A stretch of DNA of 5,373 nt, taken from NCBI GenBank assembly GCA_027064245.1, contig JAMOPZ010000476.1:1-5373 (forward strand), read 5' to 3'. The notes under the pieces are model-generated. The model ran no database searches, was not told the origin of the DNA, and saw only the letters and a program-made list of their open reading frames with translations. This document shows, piece by piece, positions 1 to 5,373 of the stretch. Every line of letters begins with the position of its first letter. Position 1 is the stretch's first letter. A program made the position numbers and the translations under genes. This DNA is from Campylobacterales bacterium (GTDB taxonomy: Bacteria; Campylobacterota; Campylobacteria; Campylobacterales; Arcobacteraceae).

Positions 1-1
1 A

Positions 2-88
2 GTACATGTTATTAAAGCTTTAGAGGTTTTAAAAAATGATTCTTTAAATACAGTAAAATCATTATATACATTGAAATTGGATATATAA
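2..88 (+). CDS. C-terminal end of an upstream gene, possibly peptidyl-tRNA hydrolase (partial)
   Basis: An open frame enters from the left edge and gives 28 residues before a TAA stop at 86-88. The segment reads as an amphipathic helix (VIKALEVLKN) followed by a short tail ending YTLKLDI. The residues alone do not identify it. Context gives one hint: in Campylobacter and Helicobacter an LptF/LptG-type permease gene directly follows pth, which encodes the enzyme that recycles stalled peptidyl-tRNA, and a C-terminal helix plus short tail is compatible with Pth. That is inference from gene order. Only 10 bases separate its stop from the next start, and the ribosome-binding site of the next gene overlaps its stop codon, so the two are probably co-transcribed. 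That a real gene ends here is likely; the identity is weak. Confidence 0.55.
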   Translation, partial: VHVIKALEVLKNDSLNTVKSLYTLKLDI

Positions 89-90
89 GG
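87..90 (+). promoter_or_regulatory. Ribosome-binding site supporting the TTG start of the LptF/LptG-family gene
   Basis: The bases AAGG lie 8 bases before the TTG at 99 and overlap the TAA stop (86-88) of the preceding gene. No ATG in a suitable place competes: the next in-frame ATG is codon 74, beyond two predicted membrane helices. This makes TTG the best start and suggests translational coupling to the upstream gene. Confidence 0.65.
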
Positions 91-98
91 TATATATT

Positions 99-1160
99 TT
101 GAGTATTTTAACAAAATATATATTAATAAGATATTTAAAAAGTTTTTTTTTAATTTTAATCTCTTTAGAGATTTTTTTTGTATTAATTGATTTTTTACAA
201 AATACAGCACATTTGCCAAATTCAGCAAACTTGCAAATACTATATATTTTTTATACATCTTTTTTTACATTTTCTATTACACTACCTCTTTCATTGGTTT
301 TTGCTTTTATTGTAGTTATGGTTGGTTTTGTAAAACAAAACAATATGACTAGTTTTTATTCATTAGGTATTAAGCCATTAAATATACTTATGCCTATTAT
401 TTGGTGTTCTATTGCTATTACTTTAATTTTAATTTTATTGCAAACTACACCTTTGGCTTATTCATATGAACAAAAAAGTAGAATTTTAAATAATAGTTAT
501 TTTACTACTGTTCAAGAAAATATTTTTTTAAAATATAATGAATATTTTATATATTTTGAAAAATTATTTCCATTACAAAAAAAAGCAAATAATATTCGTA
601 TTTTTAAAACTGAACATAATAATATTATAGAAATTATCATAGGGAAAAAAGCATATTATGAAAATAATAAATGGTATGTTTTAGATACAAAAATTATTAA
701 AAAACCTATTACAATAAATTGGGATAGTTCTAAGCTTACTATTGGTTATAAAAAATTATTATACACTCTAGAAGGTTTTAAACCAAAAATTATCAATAAT
801 GTTTCAAGAGCAAATATACAATTTTCTATAAAAGATGCGATATATACTATTTTACTTTTAGATAAACAAAATTTAGATACTCAGAAAATAAGAGCAATAT
901 TATATTCTCAAGTTATTATCCCTTTTTTTGTTATCCCTTTAATAGTAATTATATTCTTTTTTACAACTGTTAGTAGTAGAGAGTTTAATGTAGCAAAATT
1001 TAGTTCTGTTAGTATCTTTTTTACTCTTATTATATGGGGTATTATTTATTTTTTACAAAAATTAGCATTTAATGGGGTAATTTTAGCAGAACTTGCTACA
1101 ATATTACCTATAATTATATTGTATGGATTTGCATATTATATTTATAAAAAGAGAGTTTAA
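99..1160 (+). CDS. LptF/LptG-family permease of the lipopolysaccharide export complex
   Basis: This is a 353-residue inner-membrane protein of the LptF/LptG (YjgP/YjgQ) family. Family members pair in the membrane, bind the LptB ATPase and pass lipopolysaccharide from the inner membrane to the periplasmic LptC-LptA bridge. The expected architecture is visible: three N-terminal helices (about residues 12-34, 50-78 and 93-115), a periplasmic beta-rich domain (about 120-255) and three C-terminal helices (about 267-290, 300-319 and 327-348). The second helix carries the family-like LPLSLVFAF stretch, followed by a cytoplasmic turn ending in SLGI. Length matches the family (about 350-370). In that turn the Glu usually found in an '(S/N)E' motif is Asn82. 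The start is TTG, chosen because AAGG lies 8 bases upstream and because the first helix would otherwise be lost. Codons 15-18 contain a run of nine T. LptF and LptG cannot be told apart here, so no symbol is given. The family call is strong. Confidence 0.88.
   Translation: MSILTKYILIRYLKSFFLILISLEIFFVLIDFLQNTAHLPNSANLQILYIFYTSFFTFSITLPLSLVFAFIVVMVGFVKQNNMTSFYSLGIKPLNILMPIIWCSIAITLILILLQTTPLAYSYEQKSRILNNSYFTTVQENIFLKYNEYFIYFEKLFPLQKKANNIRIFKTEHNNIIEIIIGKKAYYENNKWYVLDTKIIKKPITINWDSSKLTIGYKKLLYTLEGFKPKIINNVSRANIQFSIKDAIYTILLLDKQNLDTQKIRAILYSQVIIPFFVIPLIVIIFFFTTVSSREFNVAKFSSVSIFFTLIIWGIIYFLQKLAFNGVILAELATILPIIILYGFAYYIYKKRV
1151..1155 (+). promoter_or_regulatory. Ribosome-binding site supporting the GTG start of the NUDIX gene
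   Basis: GAGAG, preceded by an A run, lies 7 bases before the GTG at 1163 and falls inside the last codons of the permease gene. The next in-frame Met is residue 42, inside the NUDIX box, so a later ATG start would destroy the domain. GTG is therefore the supported start. Confidence 0.55.
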
Positions 1161-1162
1161 CA

Positions 1163-1600
1163 GTGATACAAGAAAAAGAAAAAGCTTATGGTATATGTGT
1201 ATATAAAATTGAAAATAATATTACTAAAATATTATTGTGCAAATCAGTATCTAGCTTGCAAAAATGGGGATGCCTAAAAGGTGGGATGGAAAACGGTGAA
1301 ACCAAAGAAGAAACTGCTTTAAGAGAGTTTTATGAAGAAAGTTCCATACTAGTGGATAAAAAATATTTTGAAAAATATTTTGAGCAAATCAATAATGAAA
1401 AAGATATAGGTATATATCTTGTAAATTATAAAAATATAGTTAATTTAGAACAATATTTTAATAACAATATATTAAAAGATGAGTATTTATCATCAGAAAA
1501 TAGTAAAGTACAATTTTTTGATATATTATTTTTGCCTCCAATTAAGCAAAAACAATATAAAATTGTAGAAGATATTGTTCAATATCTAACAAAGGATTAA
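1163..1600 (+). CDS. NUDIX hydrolase, substrate unknown
   Basis: This is a 145-residue soluble protein with one NUDIX domain. Such enzymes cleave nucleoside diphosphates linked to another group, using divalent metal ions. The NUDIX box runs from Gly40 to Ile62 and fits G-x5-E-x7-REUxEExGU, with Gly40, Glu46, Arg54, Glu55, Glu58 and Glu59 all present, so the metal site is intact. The one departure is Ser61 where Gly is usual. The segment before the box (Trp35 to Gly41) resembles the W-x-x-x-KGG pattern of dinucleoside-polyphosphate hydrolases. No other substrate-defining motif is recognised, so Ap4A, ADP-ribose or a damaged nucleotide all remain possible. The start is GTG, 2 bases after the permease stop, and the next gene begins 3 bases after its stop. 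The position just before a cyclic-nucleotide module may reflect a shared nucleotide theme, but this is only suggestive. It is not obviously RppH. Confidence 0.87.
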   Translation: MIQEKEKAYGICVYKIENNITKILLCKSVSSLQKWGCLKGGMENGETKEETALREFYEESSILVDKKYFEKYFEQINNEKDIGIYLVNYKNIVNLEQYFNNNILKDEYLSSENSKVQFFDILFLPPIKQKQYKIVEDIVQYLTKD

Positions 1601-1603
1601 AAA

Positions 1604-2410
1604 ATGGATGTAAAATCATATTCTCAAGATATAACACCTTCAATTAAAATATTAGGTGCATATGGTGGAAAAGCTACAAATATGGCTTTAACTTCATTAC
1701 AACTTTCAAAAGAAGTAGTAATGGATGCAGGTAATATACTTGAAGGTTTGGGTAATGGTATAAAAAATATAAATCATGTTTTTGTTTCACATTCACATTT
1801 AGATCATATAAATGATATTGGTTTTCTAATAGATGCAACTTTTGAACAAAGAAAAATACCTTTAAAAATATATGGTAGAAAAAAAACACTTGAAGATATT
1901 GAAAAACATATTTTAAATTGGGATATTTGGCCAGATTTTACTCAAATAAACCTTTTAGGTTCCGATCTTAAAGCTATTGAATTAGTTGAGATTAGTTTAG
2001 GCGAAGTAATAGAAGTAGATGATTGTAAAATAAAAGCTATTGAAAATAATCATACAATCTCTAGTAATGGTTTTGTAATAGAAAAAAATAATAAAGCAAT
2101 TCTTTTTACATCAGATACATATTGTTGTGATTCTATTTGGGATGAAGTAAATAACAATGAAAAAATAAGTTGTATACTTATAGATGTTTCCTTTCCATCA
2201 AGAATGGCACAATTAGCATATGATAGTAAACACTTAACACCTGAGCTTTTAGCACAAGAGTTGAAAAAATTAAAAAGAGATGATATAACAGTATATGTAA
2301 ATCATATAAAACCATCATATAAAATAGAGCTTGTAAAAGAGATTATAAAATCAGATGTGTTATTAAATGATGGTATGATAGTAGAAGCACAAGATGTAAT
2401 AGAGTTATAA
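1604..2410 (+). CDS. Metallo-beta-lactamase-fold hydrolase, probable class II 3',5'-cyclic-nucleotide phosphodiesterase
   Basis: This 268-residue protein has a metallo-beta-lactamase fold and probably hydrolyses cAMP (perhaps cGMP) to the 5'-monophosphate. The metal site is complete: HSHLDH at residues 63-68 (His63, His65, Asp67, His68), His150 in ENNHT, Asp171 in TSDT and His234 in VNHIKPS; Asp41 in DAGN lies in the early strand. HxHLDH, then a GFxI strand after His150, then the SFPSR and KHLTPELL segments and the closing HIKP resemble class II phosphodiesterases such as yeast Pde1 and Vibrio CpdP. The classical class II signature is not matched exactly, because Asp71 stands where Gly/Ser is expected. 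There is no signal peptide, so it should act in the cytoplasm, unlike periplasmic CpdP. AAAGGA at 1591-1596 is a good ribosome-binding site 7 bases before ATG. The gene for an adenylyl cyclase starts 2 bases downstream, which strongly supports the substrate. The alternative is another small-molecule or RNA hydrolase of this fold. Confidence 0.8.
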   Translation: MDVKSYSQDITPSIKILGAYGGKATNMALTSLQLSKEVVMDAGNILEGLGNGIKNINHVFVSHSHLDHINDIGFLIDATFEQRKIPLKIYGRKKTLEDIEKHILNWDIWPDFTQINLLGSDLKAIELVEISLGEVIEVDDCKIKAIENNHTISSNGFVIEKNNKAILFTSDTYCCDSIWDEVNNNEKISCILIDVSFPSRMAQLAYDSKHLTPELLAQELKKLKRDDITVYVNHIKPSYKIELVKEIIKSDVLLNDGMIVEAQDVIEL

Positions 2411-2412
2411 TT

Positions 2413-4680
2413 ATGAAAAAATTTAAAAAATATTTAGTAAAATTTTTAATCTATTTATCTTTAGTAATATTTGTATCAACATTTTTATCTTTTACATATT
2501 CTTATATTCCAAAAACTTTAGAATCATTTGATAAAAGACTTAGGGATTATATGTTTGTTCTTCGTGGAGAACAACCTGATAGTGGAAATATTGTAGTTGT
2601 AGATCTTGATGATAAGTCATTAAAACAAATAGGGCAATGGCCTTGGAGTAGAAATGTTGTAGCAAAAATGTTAGAAAATCTTTCAAAAGCGGGGGTTGGA
2701 CTCATCGCATTTGATGTTGTTTTTGCAGAAAAAGATAGAAGTAATCCTATAACTATGGTAGATAAATTACATCTTAAAGTTGATAAAGAAAAAATCCCTG
2801 ATTATGACTATATATTTGCTTCTACTGTCGCTCAAACTCCTACAATTTTAGGATATCAGTTTCAGTTATCAAAAGCTAATTATGCTGATGAAAAAGCACC
2901 TCAAATTCCTGCTATTTTTATAGAGCGAGGAAGAACAGATCAAAATAAAAATATGGTAATTAAAGCTTATGGAACAATACTAAATATTCCAATAGTTCAA
3001 GACAATGCATATTCTAGTGGTTTTTTTAACAATGTACCAGATGAATCAGGAGTAGTACGAAGTGTACCACTTATTATAAGATATGATGATCAAATATACC
3101 CATCTTTAGCACTTGAAACAATAAGAACCATAAGTGATAGTAAAAAAGTATATGTAAATTATGATGAGAATGGTGTAACATCTATAGATGTTGGGGATTA
3201 TTCAATTCCTACAGATAGGTATGGAAGAATTATTGTAAACTTTAGAGGTGGTGAAAGAACTTTTACTTATGTAAGTGCTGCAGATATAATCAATGGTAAT
3301 TTTGATCCAAAAGATATAGAAGGAAAAATTGCAATTGTAGGTACTAGTGCAGCAGGACTTCTGGATTTACGGTCAACACCATTTGAATCTATATATCCTG
3401 GAGTTGAGGTTCATGCAAATGTTATGGATAATATTTTAACAGATAATTATATTCAAAAACCATCTTGGGTAGATGGACTGAACCTTGTTCATATTACAAT
3501 ATTAACATTTTTGATTATTATGTTAGTTGCTTATTTACCATTATCTTTTGCAGTATTATTAATAATCTCTTTATTTGGTGCAGATATGTATCTTATCTTT
3601 TATGCTTTATTTCAACAAGGTTTAATACTAAATATTCTTTTTCCAATCTTGGCTATTATTATCTCTACAATTGCAGCTATGACACTAAATTATTTTAGAG
3701 AAACAAAACAAAATAAAGCTATAAAAGGTAAATTTGCTTCAAAAGTATCTAAAGAGGTTATGGAATCTCTTTTAGCAAATCCAGATGATAACTCTTTTTC
3801 AGCTATGAGTAAAGAGATAACTGTATTTTTTAGTGATGTAAGAGGCTTTACTAATATATCCGAAGCTATGCCAAATGCACAGATTTTAATTGAATTTTTA
3901 AATGAATATATGGATCCTATGACTGATATTATTATCAATGAAAAAGGTACTGTTGATAAGTTTATAGGTGATGCTATTATGGCTTATTGGAATGCTCCAG
4001 GGGATGTACCAGATCATGCAGATAGAGCAGTTGTTGCTACTTTAAATCAGCTTCATCATATAGATGAATTAAATGAAAAAGTAAGAGTTGATCCTAGATT
4101 TGAGGCAGTTGTAAAGATGTCTGATGATAAAGGTATTCCTATTATAGATATAGGTATTGGACTAAATAGTGGTATAGCAATAGCAGGAGAGATGGGATCA
4201 TCTCAAAGAAGTGACTATACTGTTATTGGAGATCCTGTAAATTTAGGTGCTAGACTTGAGTCTTTATGTAAGTATTATAATTCAAAATGTAATATTTCTA
4301 ATTTTACAAAAGAGAAATTAACAGGAAAATATATCTATAGATTTTTAGATCTTGTAACTGTAAAAGGAAAAACAGAACCAATTGAGATATGGCAAATACA
4401 TGATTATGATAGAAGTGCCGATGAGGAAAAAACTGCACATAAACTTTATGATGTTTCAAGAGAACAATTAGATAAAGAGTTGAAGCTACATCATCATGGA
4501 GTTGAACTTTATAAACAAAGTAAATTTCAAGAGGCTTTGGATATATTTAAAGATCTTGAGTCTTGGGAAAATAAAACAAATAAAAATATTTATAATATTT
4601 ATATAGAAAGATGTGAGCATTATATAGCTGAACCACCAGAAAATTTCAATGGTGTATTTGTACACAATACTAAAGGTTAA
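2413..4680 (+). CDS. CHASE2-domain transmembrane adenylyl cyclase, class III (IIIb-like)
   Basis: This is a 755-residue membrane receptor predicted to convert ATP to cAMP. Domains in order: a basic N-terminus and one helix (about 8-30); an extracytoplasmic CHASE2 sensor (about 31-355) with the characteristic FDKRLRDY, VVVDLDDKSL, QWPWSR and IAFDVVFAE segments; three helices (about 357-376, 378-399 and 402-425); a linker; the cyclase domain (about 467-640); and a TPR-like tail. All class III catalytic positions are present: metal ligands Asp475 (FFSDVRGFT) and Asp520 (FIGDAIMAY), adenine-selecting Lys516, and Asn610 and Arg614 in PVNLGARLE. The position that is Asp in mammalian enzymes is Thr603, giving a Lys/Thr pair typical of class IIIb adenylyl cyclases; guanylyl cyclases have Glu at the Lys position. 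The tail (about 690-755) has one clear TPR-like helix pair (GVELYKQSKFQEALDIF) and ends PPENFNGVFVHNTKG, an ending familiar from CHASE2 cyclases. The gene lies 2 bases after the phosphodiesterase gene and 3 before moaD. The CHASE2 ligand is unknown. A weak ribosome-binding site (AGAG, about 2401-2404) precedes ATG. Confidence 0.93.
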   Translation: MKKFKKYLVKFLIYLSLVIFVSTFLSFTYSYIPKTLESFDKRLRDYMFVLRGEQPDSGNIVVVDLDDKSLKQIGQWPWSRNVVAKMLENLSKAGVGLIAFDVVFAEKDRSNPITMVDKLHLKVDKEKIPDYDYIFASTVAQTPTILGYQFQLSKANYADEKAPQIPAIFIERGRTDQNKNMVIKAYGTILNIPIVQDNAYSSGFFNNVPDESGVVRSVPLIIRYDDQIYPSLALETIRTISDSKKVYVNYDENGVTSIDVGDYSIPTDRYGRIIVNFRGGERTFTYVSAADIINGNFDPKDIEGKIAIVGTSAAGLLDLRSTPFESIYPGVEVHANVMDNILTDNYIQKPSWVDGLNLVHITILTFLIIMLVAYLPLSFAVLLIISLFGADMYLIFYALFQQGLILNILFPILAIIISTIAAMTLNYFRETKQNKAIKGKFASKVSKEVMESLLANPDDNSFSAMSKEITVFFSDVRGFTNISEAMPNAQILIEFLNEYMDPMTDIIINEKGTVDKFIGDAIMAYWNAPGDVPDHADRAVVATLNQLHHIDELNEKVRVDPRFEAVVKMSDDKGIPIIDIGIGLNSGIAIAGEMGSSQRSDYTVIGDPVNLGARLESLCKYYNSKCNISNFTKEKLTGKYIYRFLDLVTVKGKTEPIEIWQIHDYDRSADEEKTAHKLYDVSREQLDKELKLHHHGVELYKQSKFQEALDIFKDLESWENKTNKNIYNIYIERCEHYIAEPPENFNGVFVHNTKG

Positions 4681-4683
4681 GAT

Positions 4684-4905
4684 ATGATAAAAATAGAATT
4701 TTTAGGTCCTATTGGAAAAGATCCAATAGAAGTAGATATACAAAATCTAACACAATTAAGCGATATTTTAAAATCCGATAAAGAGTTAGAACATTGGTTA
4801 AAAAGTAGTGCAGTTGCTATTAATGATACTATAGTACAACAAAAAAATATAGAGTTAAAAGATGGAGATAAAATATCTCTTTTACCTCCTGTTTGTGGTG
4901 GGTGA
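4684..4905 (+). CDS. moaD: Molybdopterin synthase small subunit MoaD (sulfur carrier)
   Basis: This is a 73-residue ubiquitin-fold sulfur carrier. The C-terminal Gly of MoaD is adenylated and turned into a thiocarboxylate, which MoaE uses to convert cyclic pyranopterin monophosphate (cPMP) to molybdopterin. The decisive feature is the C-terminus: LLPPVCGG ends exactly in Gly72-Gly73, preceded by the typical LKDGDKISLLPP strand. Length is close to the usual 75-85 residues. A ThiS-like sulfur carrier would share the Gly-Gly tail, but moaE directly downstream settles the assignment. AAAGG at 4672-4676, inside the end of the cyclase gene, is a strong ribosome-binding site 7 bases before ATG. The protein should act in the cytoplasm. 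The activating enzyme (MoeB type) is not in this window. Confidence 0.93.
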   Translation: MIKIEFLGPIGKDPIEVDIQNLTQLSDILKSDKELEHWLKSSAVAINDTIVQQKNIELKDGDKISLLPPVCGG

Positions 4906-4908
4906 ATT

Positions 4909-5352
4909 ATGCAATATTTAGAACTTTATAACGGCTCTTTACCAGTAGAAAAGATAACCAATAACTGGTATAATGATTTTAAACTTTCAAATTATGGTGC
5001 AATTATCACTTTTGTTGGAGTTGTAAGAGATGAAAATGGTATAGATGGACTTAGCTTTGATATATATGAACCTATTTTAAACTCTTGGTTTGACTCTTGG
5101 CAACAAAAAGCAAAAAAACAAAATGCAATAGTACTTATGGCTCATAGTCGTGGTGATGTATTAAATCATACTAGTAGTTATATCTCTGCTATTTGTAGTC
5201 CTCAAAGAAAAGTTGGATTAAGACTTATTGATGAGTTTGTAGAGGATTTTAAAGCATCTGCTCCTATTTGGAAATATGATTTAATAGATGGCAAAAGGGT
5301 ATATGCAAAAGATAGAAGCACTGCTATACAAGGTGCTGGTTTATTAAGTTAG
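4909..5352 (+). CDS. moaE: Molybdopterin synthase catalytic subunit MoaE
   Basis: This 147-residue protein is the large subunit of molybdopterin synthase, which transfers two sulfurs from MoaD thiocarboxylate to cPMP to form the dithiolene of molybdenum cofactor. Aligned by eye with E. coli MoaE, the essential lysines are present as Lys115 and Lys122 in FKASAPIWK, with the same spacing of seven as Lys119 and Lys126. Arg40 in FVGVVRDEN matches Arg39, and Arg100 matches Arg104. The HSRGDVL segment corresponds to the HRIGEL strand. Two departures are Gln99 where E. coli has His103, and LNHTSSY in place of the PGDE turn. Both may be normal for the lineage. Length fits (about 150). The gene starts 3 bases after the moaD stop, and the GGTGGGTGA around that stop is the only nearby ribosome-binding candidate, so translation is probably coupled to moaD. 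The two proteins form a heterotetramer in the cytoplasm. Confidence 0.92.
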   Translation: MQYLELYNGSLPVEKITNNWYNDFKLSNYGAIITFVGVVRDENGIDGLSFDIYEPILNSWFDSWQQKAKKQNAIVLMAHSRGDVLNHTSSYISAICSPQRKVGLRLIDEFVEDFKASAPIWKYDLIDGKRVYAKDRSTAIQGAGLLS

Positions 5353-5373
5353 TAAAGAATCTTTTATAAATAT

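Noticed and set aside
61..98. TATA-rich stretch before the permease gene that resembles a -10 element
   Set aside because: AT-rich DNA gives such matches by chance, it overlaps the end of the upstream gene, and no convincing -35 element or other promoter feature accompanies it.
99..1160. Lower GC content of the permease gene than the cyclase gene, as a sign of transfer
   Set aside because: Spot counts do show fewer G/C in the permease gene, but its many Phe, Ile, Leu, Asn and Lys codons explain this, and the family is core in Gram-negative bacteria.
1674..1889. Open frame of 71 codons on the minus strand inside the phosphodiesterase gene
   Set aside because: It lies wholly opposite a well-supported gene, its product is low-complexity Phe/Leu/Tyr-rich, and no motif is seen.
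3465..3698. Open frame of 77 codons on the plus strand inside the cyclase gene
   Set aside because: It is a shifted reading of the three membrane helices of the cyclase, whose own frame has clear domain matches.
3690..3938. Open frame of 82 codons on the minus strand inside the cyclase gene
   Set aside because: It is antisense to the catalytic core, with no domain, no clear ribosome-binding site and no room for a separate gene.
5354..5364. Short inverted repeat AAAGA-A-TCTTT after the moaE stop
   Set aside because: A one-base centre cannot form a hairpin loop, and there is no GC stem or T run, so it is not a terminator. The window ends too soon to judge what follows moaE.

Overview
The window is AT-rich, gene-dense bacterial DNA. 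Every recognisable gene lies on the + strand, and adjacent genes are separated by 2 to 10 bases, which suggests one transcription unit. The base composition, the Lys/Asn/Ile/Phe-rich proteins and the gene content suggest a Campylobacterota (epsilonproteobacterial) genome, most likely Arcobacter-like. This assignment is inference; no rRNA or other phylogenetic marker is present.

Layout, left to right: (1) the last 28 codons of an upstream gene, possibly pth, because pth precedes an LptF/LptG-type permease in Campylobacter and Helicobacter; (2) an LptF/LptG-family inner-membrane permease of the lipopolysaccharide export machine, read from a TTG start; (3) a small NUDIX hydrolase read from a GTG start; (4) a metallo-beta-lactamase-fold protein that resembles class II 3',5'-cyclic-nucleotide phosphodiesterases; (5) a four-helix membrane protein with an extracytoplasmic CHASE2 sensor, a complete class III adenylyl cyclase domain and a TPR-like tail; (6) moaD and (7) moaE, the two subunits of molybdopterin synthase. 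No promoter, terminator, RNA gene, mobile element or CRISPR array was found.

The centre of interest is the adjacent phosphodiesterase and cyclase genes. They would form a self-contained 'make and break' cAMP module: the membrane protein senses something outside the cytoplasm and makes cAMP, and the soluble enzyme next door removes it. The cyclase carries the Lys/Thr base-recognition pair of class IIIb enzymes, a subclass in which bicarbonate stimulation has been described. The downstream moaD-moaE pair makes the dithiolene of molybdenum cofactor, used by enzymes such as nitrate reductase and formate dehydrogenase. A functional link between cAMP signalling and cofactor synthesis is possible, but rests only on gene order. 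All complete genes look intact, so no decayed or transferred DNA is evident.
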